A stretch of DNA of 64,000 nt from Streptomyces toxytricini (lineage in GTDB: Bacteria > Actinomycetota > Actinomycetes > Streptomycetales > Streptomycetaceae): assembly GCF_014649915.1 (NCBI RefSeq), contig NZ_BMTY01000002.1, forward strand, positions 1 to 64,000, given 5' to 3'. Each line of letters begins with the position of its first letter. Positions within the stretch are counted from its first letter, which is position 1. Made by a program: the position numbers and the translations under genes. A model generated the notes under the pieces. It saw only the letters and a program-made list of their open reading frames with translations. It searched no databases and had not been told where the DNA came from. Shown in pieces: positions 8,868-18,697 of this stretch.

Positions 8868-9602
8868 ATGAGGCCCCTCCTCGCCCGTCGCGGCCGGCGC
8901 CGCCGCGCCGCGGCCGTCCTGCTGCTCGCCGCCGCTCCGGCGGCCGCGGCGGGCTGCGCCGACGTGGAGGGGCTGCGGGACGACGGCGACCTGGGCACCG
9001 TCCACGCCCCGCAGACCCTGTGGAAGGACATCCACCCGGACCCGCCCGACCCCGGCCGGCAGCCCGGCGCCGCGGCCGTCGTCCCCGGCCTGCCCAAGGC
9101 CGCCGACCTGGACATCCGGTCCGTGGACCCGCTGGCCATCGTGCGGGCCGACATCACGGCCGCCGCCGAACAGGACGGCGGCACCGGCCGCCTCGTCGAC
9201 CCGCGGGCCGTGCAGCGGCTCGCACTCTGTACACAGGCTGTGGACGGCGGACCGTTCTGCCCGGTGCGGCCGCCCGTGCTGCACGACGTGACCGGAAACG
9301 GCCGCGACGAGCTGATCACCGCCCTGGACGTCGACGGCCGGGTCAGCGAACTGCGCGTCTACACCGTCCGCGACGACGGCTCGATCACCCGGATCCTGTC
9401 CCGGCGCGGCGTCCTTGAGGGCGTCGAGGTGGCGGCCGAGCACCTCGCGGTCCGCGAACCCACCTCCAACCCCGAGAAGGTGTCCGTCTCCGACTACGTG
9501 TGGGACCCCGAGGCGGGGATCATGAACCTGTCCGAGCTGACCCTCGACGAGTGCCCCACGCTGAAGACCGGCTCCGTCCCGTGCGCGGCGGTCCGGGGCT
9601 GA
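8868..9602 (+). CDS. Putative lipoprotein, partner of the downstream histidine kinase
   Basis: 244 residues with an Arg-rich lipoprotein signal and lipobox AAAAGC, so lipidated at about Cys29. The mature domain has an FG-GAP/VCBS-like stretch (VLHDVTGNGRDELITALDVDGRVSELRVYTV) and two Cys pairs. It lies 14 bp upstream of the sensor kinase. A lipoprotein next to an envelope kinase recalls the CseA-CseC arrangement, where the lipoprotein damps signalling; that role is inference here. RBS gggggagc precedes ATG 8868. Confidence 0.75.
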   Translation: MRPLLARRGRRRRAAAVLLLAAAPAAAAGCADVEGLRDDGDLGTVHAPQTLWKDIHPDPPDPGRQPGAAAVVPGLPKAADLDIRSVDPLAIVRADITAAAEQDGGTGRLVDPRAVQRLALCTQAVDGGPFCPVRPPVLHDVTGNGRDELITALDVDGRVSELRVYTVRDDGSITRILSRRGVLEGVEVAAEHLAVREPTSNPEKVSVSDYVWDPEAGIMNLSELTLDECPTLKTGSVPCAAVRG

Positions 9603-9616
9603 GGGGCCGGGCCGGC

Positions 9617-10879
9617 ATGCGGAGGGCGGGCAGCCTGCGCTGGAAGATCGCCCTGACGACCACCGCGGTGTGCTGCGCGGTATCCGCCGCGCTCGGCATC
9701 CTCGTGCACGACGTGGTCGCCCGGCAGGTCGTCGGCGAGGTCCGCAAGGAGGCCGAGCTGGCCTTGGACCACGCGCTCGTCCTGTACCAGTACGGCACCG
9801 CGCACGGCGACGTGAACGTCGCCCTGGACCCGCCCGGGCTGCCGCCTCCGCTGCGCCGGCTCGTGGCCCGCGGCAGGACGGGCAGCATGGTCGGCGCGCA
9901 CGCCGGGAAGCCCGTCATGTGGGCCGCCGGGCCCGCCGACGGCAAGGCCCTCGCCGTCTGGGTCCCGTACGGCGGCACGCGCTCCCGGCTGCGCGACCTG
10001 GACACCGCGATCCTGGCCGCCTCCGCGGTGGCCGCCGGCGTGGTGGCCCTGGCGGGGTTGTTCCTGGCGGACCGGATCAGCCGGAGGCTGACGGCCACCG
10101 CGGCCGTCGCCCGCCGGATCAGCGCCGGTGACCTGGACGCCCGCGTCGACTTCCCGACGGCCGGGGATGACGCGGCGGAGCAGCGGCCCCGCCACCGCGA
10201 CGAGGTCCGGGACGTCGCCCAGGCGCTGAACTCGATGGCGCAGTCCCTGCAGGACCGGCTGGAGGCCGAGCGGCGGTTCACCGCCGATGTCGCCCACGAC
10301 CTGCGCACCCCGCTGACCGGCTCGATCGCCGCGGCCTCCCTGCTGCCGGACGGCCGCCCCAAGGAGATGATCAACGACCGGCTGAACGCGCTGCACCGGC
10401 TCACCGAGGACCTGCTGGAGGTCTCCCGCCTGGACTCGGGCGTCGAACAGGCCGACCTGGCCCGCGTCGAGCTGGGCCACGCGGTGCGCCGGGCCGTCGC
10501 CGCCACCCGGGTCGACGCCTCGGTCCGCGTCGTGCGGGACGCGGAGGTGGTCACCGACCGCCGGCGCCTGGACCGGATCCTGGCCAACCTGCTCGCCAAC
10601 GCCGACAAGCACGGGGCGCCGCCGATCGAGGTGAGCGTGGAGGGCCCGGTCGTGACCGTACGGGACCACGGGCCCGGCTACCCGGACCAGCTCATCGAGC
10701 ACGGGCCGCAGCGGTTCCGCACGGGCGACCCGGGCCGCGGGCGCGGGCACGGGCTGGGGCTGACCATCGCCGCCGGTCAGGCGGCCGTCCTGGGGATCGG
10801 CATCGCGTTCTCCAACGCTCCCGACGGGGGCGCCGCCACCACGCTCCGGCTGCCCGTCGGACGGCTGACCGGCGAGTGA
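9617..10879 (+). CDS. Sensor histidine kinase (orphan, no adjacent response regulator)
   Basis: 420 residues. TM1 about 11-32, extracytoplasmic sensor about 33-128, TM2 about 131-151, HAMP about 152-205, then the H-box RFTADVAHDLRTPLTG (phospho-acceptor His227). The ATPase part shows the N-box (LANLLANADKHG), D-box (VTVRDHGPGYP) and G-box (GRGRGHGLGLTIA). All catalytic motifs are present. ATG 9617 follows the lipoprotein stop by 14 bp. No response regulator gene lies within the window next to it, so its partner is elsewhere or the pair was split. Confidence 0.92.
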   Translation: MRRAGSLRWKIALTTTAVCCAVSAALGILVHDVVARQVVGEVRKEAELALDHALVLYQYGTAHGDVNVALDPPGLPPPLRRLVARGRTGSMVGAHAGKPVMWAAGPADGKALAVWVPYGGTRSRLRDLDTAILAASAVAAGVVALAGLFLADRISRRLTATAAVARRISAGDLDARVDFPTAGDDAAEQRPRHRDEVRDVAQALNSMAQSLQDRLEAERRFTADVAHDLRTPLTGSIAAASLLPDGRPKEMINDRLNALHRLTEDLLEVSRLDSGVEQADLARVELGHAVRRAVAATRVDASVRVVRDAEVVTDRRRLDRILANLLANADKHGAPPIEVSVEGPVVTVRDHGPGYPDQLIEHGPQRFRTGDPGRGRGHGLGLTIAAGQAAVLGIGIAFSNAPDGGAATTLRLPVGRLTGE

Positions 10880-10908
10880 CGGACGACGGCATGCGGGGGT
10901 GTGCGGGC

Positions 10909-10926
10909 GTGTTTCACGTGAAACAC
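10909..10926. other. parS centromere site (perfect palindrome)
   Basis: GTGTTTCACGTGAAACAC is an 18-bp perfect palindrome containing the 14-bp Streptomyces parS core GTTTCACGTGAAAC. It is intergenic, between the convergent kinase and phoX genes. Confidence 0.92.
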
Positions 10927-10969
10927 ACCCCCGCCGCCGGCGACCACCCGTCCGGCCGAGCCGGCCGGA

Positions 10970-13069
10970 TCAGACGCCGATGTTCCGGCCGTCCTTGCGC
11001 CACACGGCCACCACGGCGGGGCGGACCAGCTTGCCGGGCCCGTCGGGCCACGCCGACGCCGGCTTCTCCACGGACGCGCCGTCGACCTCGCCCGGGTGCT
11101 GCACCGCGACGAGCACCCGCTTGTCCTGCACCAGCGGGCCGCAGGTCTCGGCGCCGCGCGGCACGGTCAGGAACTGCTTCAGCTCACCGCGGCGCGGGCC
11201 GGCCGTCGCGACGCCGAACAGGCCGTCGTGGGAGCCGAGCTGGTTGCCGTCCGTGGAGATCCACAGGTTGCCGTGCGGGTCGAAGGCCACGTTGTCCGGG
11301 CACGAGATCGGGCTGACCTGGTCCTTGGGGAAGCCCGCGAAGTACGTCGAGGGGTCGTTCGGGTCGCCTGCGACGAGGAACAGCCGCCAGGCGAACCCGT
11401 CGCCGGCCGGGTCGTCGAAGTTCTCGGCGAGCTCCAGGATCTGGCCGTGCTTGTTCGCGTTGCGCGGGTTGGCCTCGTCCGCACCCGGCTTGCCGGCCTT
11501 GCCGCGGTCGGAGTTGTTGGTCAGCGCCACGTACACGCGCCCGGTGCGCGGCGAGGGCTCGATGTCCTCGGGCCGGTCCATCTTGGTGGCGCCCGCCTTG
11601 TCGGCGGCCTGCCTCGTGAAGACGAACACCTCCTCCGCGGTCATGCCCTCGACGTGCGAGACGTTCCCCGACGGCGAGGCGGTCGCCAGCTTGATCCAGG
11701 TGCCGGACCCGTCGAAGGCGCCGTCCCCGGGGAGCCTGCCGGTGCCGTCGACCTCGGCGGCAGGGGAGTCGCCGGTCAGCTTGGCCACGTACAGGGTGCC
11801 CTCGTCGAGCAGGGTCAGGTTGTGCTCCTTCGCCGCCCGCGAGTTGCCCTTCTTCATCCGCTTCGAGGAGACGAACTTGTAGAAGTAGTCGAAGCGCTCG
11901 TCGTCGCCGCTGTAGACGACCGGGCGGCCGTCCTCGGTCAGCCGGGGCTGCGCGCCCTCGTGCTTGAAGCGGCCCAGGGCGGTGCGCTTGCGAGGCACGG
12001 AGTGCGGGTCGTACGGGTCGAGCTCGACGACGTAGCCGAAGCGGTTGGGCTCGTTGGGCTCCCGGAGCACGTCGAAGCGCTGGTCGAACCGCTCCCACTT
12101 GCGCTCGGACGCGCCGCCGCTCAGTCCGTAGCGCTTCAGGCGGGCCGCCTGGACGGGGTCGGTGACCTTGCCGGCGTTGGCGAAGTACTGGTTGAAGTTC
12201 TCCTCGCCGTGCAGGGTCGTGCCCCAGGGGGTGGTGCCGCCGGAGCAGTTGTTCAGCGTGCCGAGGACCCGGGTGCCGGAGGGGTCGGCCGAGGTCTTCA
12301 CCAGGTCGCTGCCGGCGACGGGCCCGGAGAGGCGGAACTCGCTGGTCGCGGTGAGGCGGCGGTTGAGCGGATGGCGGTTCACGGCGGTCAGCCGGCCGCT
12401 GCGGTGGTCCTCCTGGACGACGACCACTCCGAGGCCGTGCGCGGCCCACGCGATCTCGACCTGCTCGCGGGTCGGGTTCTCCGGGTCGTAGCCGCGGAAC
12501 ATCAGCTGCTCGTCGGTGTACTCGTGGTTGGCGACGAGGAGCTGCTGGCGCTCGTAACCGCTGCCGAGCGGGAGCAGGGCGAGGAAGTCGTTGTTGTAGC
12601 CGAACTGGCCCGCCTGGGCGGCGGCGCTCTGCCGGTCCGGGTGGAAGCCGGGGGCGCCCTTGACGATGGGGTCCCCCCAGCGGATGACGACGTTCTGCTC
12701 GTAGCCGGCGGGGACGGTGACCCGGTCGTGCGTGTTGGGCGCGACGGGCGTGAAGCGCAGGCCGCGGGCTCCCGCGGCGTCTGCGCCGCCGTCGGCGGCG
12801 AGGGCGTCCGCCACGGGGGCGGCGCTCGCGGGGGACGCGCTGCCGCCGACCGCCGTCGCGGTGCCCGCGGCGGTGGCGACCGTGACGACGGCGGCAGTGC
12901 GCAGCATGGAACGGCGCGAGTAGGCGCGGGCTATGACGTCGCCGACGTACTCGTTGCCGCTCGTGTTGGGAACCTCGTGGAAGCAGGCGTCCCCACAGCG
13001 GTAGCGGCAGGTGAGGGCGGAACGGCCGCCCCCGTGCGGGGTGCCGATGAGCGGCAGGAGCTTGCGCAC
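10970..13069 (-). CDS. phoX: PhoX-family phosphatase (DUF839), Tat-exported
   Basis: 699 residues. A twin-arginine signal starts around residue 52 (YSRRSMLRTAAVVTVATAAG), preceded by an unusually long N-terminal extension, as in other actinomycete PhoX proteins. The mature domain has PhoX/DUF839 features: VANHEYTDEQLMFRGY, the WGTTLHGEENFNQYF block with metal-binding Glu, MDRPEDIEPSPRTGRVYVALTNN, and CPDNVAFDPHGNLWISTDG. These supply the Ca/Fe ligands. It releases phosphate from organic esters outside the cell. A PHO box at 13159-13180 supports PhoR-PhoP control. ATG 13069 is followed by conserved MRKLLPLIGTPHGGGRSALTC. Confidence 0.93.
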   Translation of the reverse strand: MRKLLPLIGTPHGGGRSALTCRYRCGDACFHEVPNTSGNEYVGDVIARAYSRRSMLRTAAVVTVATAAGTATAVGGSASPASAAPVADALAADGGADAAGARGLRFTPVAPNTHDRVTVPAGYEQNVVIRWGDPIVKGAPGFHPDRQSAAAQAGQFGYNNDFLALLPLGSGYERQQLLVANHEYTDEQLMFRGYDPENPTREQVEIAWAAHGLGVVVVQEDHRSGRLTAVNRHPLNRRLTATSEFRLSGPVAGSDLVKTSADPSGTRVLGTLNNCSGGTTPWGTTLHGEENFNQYFANAGKVTDPVQAARLKRYGLSGGASERKWERFDQRFDVLREPNEPNRFGYVVELDPYDPHSVPRKRTALGRFKHEGAQPRLTEDGRPVVYSGDDERFDYFYKFVSSKRMKKGNSRAAKEHNLTLLDEGTLYVAKLTGDSPAAEVDGTGRLPGDGAFDGSGTWIKLATASPSGNVSHVEGMTAEEVFVFTRQAADKAGATKMDRPEDIEPSPRTGRVYVALTNNSDRGKAGKPGADEANPRNANKHGQILELAENFDDPAGDGFAWRLFLVAGDPNDPSTYFAGFPKDQVSPISCPDNVAFDPHGNLWISTDGNQLGSHDGLFGVATAGPRRGELKQFLTVPRGAETCGPLVQDKRVLVAVQHPGEVDGASVEKPASAWPDGPGKLVRPAVVAVWRKDGRNIGV

Positions 13070-13158
13070 GAGAAATCCTCCGTAGCTGCACGGGCCGACG
13101 GGGAGGCCGGCCGGATCCAGCCGTGACGCTAGGGCGGGCCCGCACCGGTACGGCGGCC

Positions 13159-13180
13159 GCCGGATGAACGCGCGGTGAAC
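13159..13180 (-). promoter_or_regulatory. PHO box (PhoP operator) upstream of phoX
   Basis: On the minus strand it reads GTTCACCGCGC then GTTCATCCGGC: two direct-repeat units of 11 nt. The first matches the Streptomyces PhoP half-site GTTCACC exactly and the second at 6 of 7. It lies 90-111 bp upstream of the phoX start. Confidence 0.8.
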
Positions 13181-13569
13181 CGGGCGCGTCGGAGCGGGAG
13201 TTCACGGCCGGAGCGGGCGTGCCGGGTGGCGGCCTCCGTCTTTCGGCCACATCCGGCGGCGGGTGACAGCCACCCGACACTTGACGCAAAAACGCCCAAT
13301 TCGGTTCGTACGGTGCCGCTTCAGTGAAACGGAGGGACGCGATACGGTGCCGGTCAGCGCGGTCCGCTGGGGCAATTCCCCGCGGGGGCCGGAACAAACG
13401 GGAGATGTGGGAGACGGCCGAAAACGGACGGAACGGGCTGGGCGCCACGAAGGGTGACCCTGCCGACGTTCCAGCCGAGGGGCCGATAACCTTACGTGTC
13501 CACTCTGGGCAGGGATCAACCGCGCAGCACGGACAAAAGACGCACGCACTCATGCGAAAGGCCTGGCCC

Positions 13570-15216
13570 ATGGGTATTCGGAGCTTGTTGCGCAAGGTTT
13601 TCGGACGGTCCGCCGAGCCGGTTCCGGAGACGACCGAGGCCACCTCGACCACCTCTTCGCCTGCCGTGCCGAACCAGGCGGACCGCCACCCGCTGGACGC
13701 GGCGGCCGAGCTCGTCGCGGCGTCCTTCGACAATCCGACCGTCCCGCCGCAGTCCGCACCGCGCGACCGCGAAGCGGGCGCCACCGTACTGACCGCGACG
13801 GCCGCGGACCCGACCGTCCCCGAGGCCCGCCGCCCCCTCTCCCCGTCCCAGCCGCCGCACTCCGACACCGCTGCCGCTCCCGCGGAGCCCGCACCGGCCC
13901 CCGAAGCCGCGGCCGCACCGGCCCCCGAGGCGGCGGAGCCCGCCGCCGCTGACGCCACCCCCGCGCAGCCGGAGGCCGAAGCCGCAGAGCCGGCCGCCGG
14001 AGCCGGCGCCCCGGAGCCGCAGGCCGAAGCGGAGCCCGCGCCCGCAGCGGCCGAAGCCCTCGCCGCGGCGGCCGAGTCCGCCCCGGCCGCCGAAACCGCT
14101 CCGGCGGAAGCGGAGCCCGAGACCGCACCCGCCGCTGCCGAAGCCGCCGCCGAGGCGGAGCCGGTAGCCGAGGCAGAGGCCGCACCTTCGGCCGAGGCAG
14201 CCGCCGACGAGACCAACGCCGAAGCCCCCGCCGAAGCCCCCGCCGCTGCGGCCGAGTCCGCCCCGGCCGCCGAAACCGCTCCGGACGCGGAAGCGGAGCC
14301 CGAGCCCGCACCCGCCGCTGCCGAAGCCGCCGCCGAGGCGGAGCCCGAGCCCGCCGCTGGCGAAGCCGCCCCGGCCGCCGAGGCCGACACCGTGGCCGAG
14401 GCCCAGCCCGAGCCCGCGCCCGCCGCCGAGACCGCCCCCGTTGCGGACGCCGAGCCCGCGCCCGCCGCCGAGGCGGAGCCTGAGGCCGAGCCGGCGGCCG
14501 CTGCCGAAGCCGAGGCCGCCGCGGAACCCGGGCCCGCGGTCGAGCCCGTCGCCGAGGGGCCCGCCGTCACGGCGGCCGTCGTGCGGAAGCGGGCACCCGA
14601 GGTGGCCGCCGCCTACAAGGCCGCCGGGCAGGTGCTCCGCGCCAAGGGCCGTACCGGGGCGCGCGCCAAGGTGTACCTGGTCCTGGACCGCTCCGGCTCC
14701 ATGCGCCCGTTCTACAAGGACGGCAGCGCCCAGCACCTCGCCGACCACGCGCTGGCGCTCGCCGCGCACCTCGACGCCGACGCGACCGTGCACAGCGTGT
14801 TCTTCTCCACGGAGGTGGACGGCACCGCCGACCTCACCCTCGACACCCACGACGCCTCCTGGGCGGAGGCCCGCAACGGCGAGCTGGGCCGCATGGGCCG
14901 CACCAGCTACCACGTCGCCGTGGAGCAGGTCCTGAAGCGGTATCGCGAGGACGGCGGCGCGGGCCCGGCCCTCGTCGTGTTCCAGACGGACGGCGCCCCC
15001 GACAGCCGCCAGCCCGCGAAGCAGGCGCTCGCCGACGCGGCCGAGGCGGCACCGGAGGTCCACTGGCAGTTCGTCGCGTTCGGCGACCACGACAACAAGG
15101 CCTTCGACTTCCTGCGCAAGCTGGACGGCGCGCACACCGGCTTCTTCCACGCCGGCCCGGCCCCCCGCGAGCTGACCTCCGCGGCCCTGCTCAAGGGCGT
15201 CCTGGAGCACTTCTGA
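13570..15216 (+). CDS. VWA-domain protein with long Pro-Ala-Glu linker
   Basis: 548 residues from ATG 13570; an in-frame ATG at 13552 is also possible. A conserved basic N-terminus ([14 protein letters not shown]) leads into about 300 residues almost only of Ala, Glu and Pro, then a C-terminal von Willebrand A domain. The MIDAS motif is complete: DRSGSM, a Thr in GRTSYHV and FQTDGAPD. Such VWA domains bind Mg and protein partners; TerF-like members accompany tellurite/stress TerD systems, but no ter gene is seen here. No signal peptide, so probably cytoplasmic. It is transcribed away from phoX. Confidence 0.85.
   Translation: MGIRSLLRKVFGRSAEPVPETTEATSTTSSPAVPNQADRHPLDAAAELVAASFDNPTVPPQSAPRDREAGATVLTATAADPTVPEARRPLSPSQPPHSDTAAAPAEPAPAPEAAAAPAPEAAEPAAADATPAQPEAEAAEPAAGAGAPEPQAEAEPAPAAAEALAAAAESAPAAETAPAEAEPETAPAAAEAAAEAEPVAEAEAAPSAEAAADETNAEAPAEAPAAAAESAPAAETAPDAEAEPEPAPAAAEAAAEAEPEPAAGEAAPAAEADTVAEAQPEPAPAAETAPVADAEPAPAAEAEPEAEPAAAAEAEAAAEPGPAVEPVAEGPAVTAAVVRKRAPEVAAAYKAAGQVLRAKGRTGARAKVYLVLDRSGSMRPFYKDGSAQHLADHALALAAHLDADATVHSVFFSTEVDGTADLTLDTHDASWAEARNGELGRMGRTSYHVAVEQVLKRYREDGGAGPALVVFQTDGAPDSRQPAKQALADAAEAAPEVHWQFVAFGDHDNKAFDFLRKLDGAHTGFFHAGPAPRELTSAALLKGVLEHF
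14070..14343 (+). repeat. Intragenic duplication in the PAE linker
   Basis: The ~91-bp stretch at 14070-14160 recurs at 14250-14343 with only a 3-bp (one codon) insertion and about two substitutions. Flanking sequence is degenerate Ala/Glu/Pro-coding. This suggests recent in-frame expansion of the linker. Confidence 0.75.
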
Positions 15217-15243
15217 GCGGCCCCGCCCCTACCGCGACCGACA

Positions 15244-15289
15244 CGAAGGCGCCCCCGCCCCGGAGAGATCCGGATCGGGGGCGCCTTCG
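15244..15289. terminator. Bidirectional terminator between VWA gene and aspS
   Basis: Perfect 14-bp inverted repeat CGAAGGCGCCCCCG / CGGGGGCGCCTTCG with an 18-nt loop, placed between two convergent genes. Confidence 0.9.
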
Positions 15290-15301
15290 CCGTGCGTCGG
15301 G

Positions 15302-17107
15302 CTACTGGTGCTGCTTGACGGCCTTCTCGACCGGCTCGGAGGTCTTCGTCTCCACCGGCTTGCGCAGTGCGATGTTCAGCTCGCGCAGGCGGGACTCCTC
15401 CAGCACCGTCGGAGCGCCCATCATCAGGTCCTGCGCGTTGCCGTTCAGCGGGAACGCGATGGTCTCGCGGATGTTCGGCTCGTCCGCGAGGAGCATGACG
15501 ATGCGGTCGACGCCCGGGGCGATGCCGCCGTGCGGCGGGGCGCCGAGGCGGAACGCGCGCAGCATGCCGGCGAACTCGCGCTCTACGGTCTCCGCGTCGT
15601 AGCCCGCGATCTCGAAGGCCTTCAGCATGACCTCGGGCTCGTGGTTGCGGATGGCGCCGGAGGACAGCTCGATGCCGTTGCAGACGATGTCGTACTGCCA
15701 GGCCAGGATGTCGAGCGGGTCCTTCTCCTCCAGGTCCTTCATGCCGCCCTGCGGCATGGAGAACGGGTTGTGCGAGAAGTCGATCCGGCCGGTCTCCTCG
15801 TCCCGCTCGTACATCGGGAAGTCGACGATCCAGCAGAACCGGAAGACGTTCTCCTCGAACTGGCCGGCGCGCTTGGCGGCCTCGACGCGGACCGGGCCCA
15901 TGATCTTGGAGACCTCGTCGAACTCGCCCGCGCCGAAGAACACGGCGTGGCCGGGGGCCAGGCCCAGGCGCTCGGTGAGGACCTTGACGTTCTCCTCGGT
16001 GAGGAACTTGGCGATCGGGCCGGTGAGCGAGCCGTCCTCGCCGACGCGGACCCAGGCCAGGCCCTTCGCGCCGAGAGAGACGGCGAAGTCGCCGAGGCCG
16101 TCGAAGAACTTGCGGGGCTGCGCGGCGGTGTCCGGGACCGGCAGGGCGCGGACGTGCTTCCCGGCGAACGCCTTGAACTCGGAGTTCGCGAAGACGTCGG
16201 TGATGTCGACGAGCTCCAGCTTCGCCCGCAGGTCCGGCTTGTCGTTGCCGTACTTGAGCATCGACTCGCGGAACGGGATCCGCGGGAACGGCGAGGTGAC
16301 CTCGCGGCCGCCGCCGAACTCGGTGAAGAGCTCGGTCATCAGCTTCTCGATCGGCTGGAAGACGTCCTCCTGCTCGACGAAGGACATCTCCACGTCGAGC
16401 TGGTAGAACTCGCCCGGCGAGCGGTCGGCGCGGGCGTCCTCGTCGCGGAAGCAGGGCGCGATCTGGAAGTAGCGGTCGAAGCCCGAGATCATCAGCAGCT
16501 GCTTGAACTGCTGCGGCGCCTGCGGCAGCGCGTAGAACTTGCCGGGGTTCAGGCGGGACGGCACCACGAAGTCGCGCGCGCCCTCGGGAGACGTCGCGGT
16601 CAGGATCGGGGTGGCCATCTCGTTGAAGCCGAGCGCGGTCATCTTCTGCCGCATCGCGGCGATCACCGCGGAGCGCAGCATGATGTTGCGGTGCATGCGC
16701 TCGCGGCGCAGGTCGAGGAAGCGGTACTCCAGGCGCCGCTCCTCGTTCACACCGTCGTCGGTGTTGATGGTGAAGGGCAGCGGGCCGGCGGCGCCCAGCA
16801 CCTCGACCTCCGCGGCCTCGATCTCGATCTCGCCGGTGGGCAGGTCGGGGTTGACGTTCTCGGCGCCGCGGGAGACGACCTTGCCGTCGACGCGGACGAC
16901 GGTCTCCTTGGAGAGCTTGTCCAGCGCCTCGGCGGCCGGGGTGCCGGGGCGGGCGACGAGCTGCGTGATGCCGTAGTGGTCGCGCAGATCGATGAAGAGG
17001 ATGCCGCCCAGGTCTCGACGATTGTGCAGCCAGCCACTGAGCCGGACGTCGGTGTTGACGTCAGAGGCGCGGAGCTCGCCGCAGGTGTGGGACCTGTACC
17101 GATGCAT
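15302..17107 (-). CDS. aspS: Aspartyl-tRNA synthetase
   Basis: 601 residues, bacterial-type AspRS. N-terminal OB-fold anticodon domain (about 1-110, with [21 protein letters not shown]), class II motif 2 ([26 protein letters not shown]), bacterial GAD insertion (about 290-410) and motif 3 ([19 protein letters not shown]). It charges tRNA-Asp. Whether it also charges tRNA-Asn is not clear from sequence alone. The gene is single and faces a terminator downstream. In S. coelicolor aspS lies close to the pirin gene used by phage phiC31, as here. Confidence 0.98.
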   Translation of the reverse strand: MHRYRSHTCGELRASDVNTDVRLSGWLHNRRDLGGILFIDLRDHYGITQLVARPGTPAAEALDKLSKETVVRVDGKVVSRGAENVNPDLPTGEIEIEAAEVEVLGAAGPLPFTINTDDGVNEERRLEYRFLDLRRERMHRNIMLRSAVIAAMRQKMTALGFNEMATPILTATSPEGARDFVVPSRLNPGKFYALPQAPQQFKQLLMISGFDRYFQIAPCFRDEDARADRSPGEFYQLDVEMSFVEQEDVFQPIEKLMTELFTEFGGGREVTSPFPRIPFRESMLKYGNDKPDLRAKLELVDITDVFANSEFKAFAGKHVRALPVPDTAAQPRKFFDGLGDFAVSLGAKGLAWVRVGEDGSLTGPIAKFLTEENVKVLTERLGLAPGHAVFFGAGEFDEVSKIMGPVRVEAAKRAGQFEENVFRFCWIVDFPMYERDEETGRIDFSHNPFSMPQGGMKDLEEKDPLDILAWQYDIVCNGIELSSGAIRNHEPEVMLKAFEIAGYDAETVEREFAGMLRAFRLGAPPHGGIAPGVDRIVMLLADEPNIRETIAFPLNGNAQDLMMGAPTVLEESRLRELNIALRKPVETKTSEPVEKAVKQHQ

Positions 17108-17269
17108 CAGTCATCCAGTTCTTCGCGATACCAGGGTGGATTCAACCTTTACAAGGTTACCGTCCGGGCCGGGACCCGCGCTGGCGCGCCCGCCCGCCCC
17201 GCCGGACGGGCGCACCGGGCCCGATGAGCGGCAAAGACGATCGCGGCGGGCGCGTGGTTGGATGACCGG

Positions 17270-18364
17270 GTGCTGAGCCCCTCCCCTTCGCTGCTGCCCG
17301 AGCCCGTGCGCCGCCTCGCCGCGTGGTGCGTCGTCGTCCTGCTGGTCACCGGTGTGGCCGCGGTCGGCGTGTGGCTGTGCATCGTCTTCAAGACGGCCGT
17401 CACCCCCGTCCTGCTCGCCCTGCTCGGCACGGCCCTGCTGGGCCCCATGCACCGGCGGCTCGTCGCGATGGGGGCCAACCGCTCCCTCGCCGCGGCGGTG
17501 ACCTGCCTCGCCGTGACCGCGGTGGTCGGCGGGGCGACGTACGTGGTGGTCGCCGCCCTGATCGACACCGGCGACCAGATCGTCGGCTCGCTGCGGCGCG
17601 CCGGGCAGGACCTCGCCCCGCACTTCGGGGCCGCCGGCACCTCGCTGGAGGACCTGGCCGCGAACGCCAAGGGGCTCCTGGCCAAGTTCGGCGGGACCGC
17701 CGCGTCCGGCGTGATCGCCGGCATCGGCGCCGTCACCTCGATGCTCGCCACCGCCGTCCTCGCCCTGCTGCTGATCTTCTTCTTCCTGAAGGACTCCGAC
17801 CGGGCCGTCGGGACGCTGCGCTCACTCGCGCCGAGCGCCTCCGGCGACACCGTCGAGGCGATGGCCCGCCGCGCCTACGGGGCGGTCGAGGGCTTCATGC
17901 GCGGAACCACGTTCATCGCGCTCATCGACGCCCTGTGCATCACCGCGGGCCTGCTGGTGCTCCAGGTCCCCGGCGCGGTCGGGCTCGGCGCGCTCGTGTT
18001 CGTCGGCGCGTACATCCCCTACCTGGGGGCGTTCATCTCCGGCGCGGTCGCGGTCCTCGTCGCGTTCGCCGAGCGCGGCTGGATCGTCGGGCTGTGGGCG
18101 GTGGGCGTCGTCCTCGCCGTGCAGGTGCTGGAGGGGCACGTCCTGCAGCCGGTGATCCAGAGCCGGACCGTGCAGATGCACCCCGCCGTGGTCATGCTCG
18201 CCATCACGGCCGGCGCGGGCGTCGCGGGGATCCTCGGCATGCTGCTGGCCGTGCCGCTGACGGCGGCGGCGTTCGGCGTCCTCTCCGAGCTGCGGGCCCG
18301 GTACGCACTCGCTGCCCCGGCCGCCGCGGAGCCGGCGGGTCCCCCGGTGCCGGATGCGGATTAG
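17270..18364 (+). CDS. AI-2E family (PerM-like) transporter
   Basis: About 364 residues. N-terminal pair of helices (about 15-60), a hydrophilic amphipathic region (about 85-150), then five or six helices. These include the family-typical FFLKDSDRAVGTLRSLAP, FMRGTTFIALIDALCITAGL and the C-terminal EGHVLQPVIQSRTVQMHPAVVMLAI block. Members include the AI-2 exporter TqsA and Na/H antiporter-like proteins; the substrate is unknown. The GTG at 17270 is preferred; a TTG at 17258 is in frame. It is divergent from aspS. Confidence 0.88.
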   Translation: MLSPSPSLLPEPVRRLAAWCVVVLLVTGVAAVGVWLCIVFKTAVTPVLLALLGTALLGPMHRRLVAMGANRSLAAAVTCLAVTAVVGGATYVVVAALIDTGDQIVGSLRRAGQDLAPHFGAAGTSLEDLAANAKGLLAKFGGTAASGVIAGIGAVTSMLATAVLALLLIFFFLKDSDRAVGTLRSLAPSASGDTVEAMARRAYGAVEGFMRGTTFIALIDALCITAGLLVLQVPGAVGLGALVFVGAYIPYLGAFISGAVAVLVAFAERGWIVGLWAVGVVLAVQVLEGHVLQPVIQSRTVQMHPAVVMLAITAGAGVAGILGMLLAVPLTAAAFGVLSELRARYALAAPAAAEPAGPPVPDAD

Positions 18365-18697
18365 GCCATTGGAGTAGTGGCGCTTTCCGGACAACCCCGA
18401 ACCGGTCCCTGATCGTCCGAAAGCGGCGGACCCGAGGGCACCGGTTGCGCACTGCCGTGCCGTCCTGCGCAAACGCCCGGAATGATCTGTAGGGCCCGTG
18501 GAGGCCGGACCCGTCTGGTAAAGGGAGGATTCGAGCCGCTCCGGCCGTCTCGCCCTTAACCCCCTGGTATGCGGTTCCTCTTCGTGCCATCGTCGTTGAC
18601 CGGACCGGGGGGACCAGCACGGCGCTTGCCGTTGCGGGCGGTGCCGACTTCTCCTCTCGGCTGCACCACGACGTGTCCGCTCAGAAGAGGAGACAGC
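18365..18697. other. Intergenic region, promoter side of the SH3-like gene
   Basis: 333 bp without a convincing gene. It ends in a strong AGAAGAGGAG ribosome-binding site for 18698. A TTGACC at about 18597 could be a -35 element, but I see no matching -10. No clear operator or repeat. Confidence 0.4.

Noticed and set aside
6507..9443. 978-residue minus-strand frame
   Set aside because: Antisense shadow of the FUSC and lipoprotein genes, Gly/Arg/Ala-rich with no recognisable domain.
11184..14570. 1128-residue open frame on the minus strand across phoX and the VWA gene
   Set aside because: It is a shifted frame of phoX joined to the antisense of the Ala/Glu/Pro-coding repeat; composition is Ser/Ala/Arg low complexity without domains.
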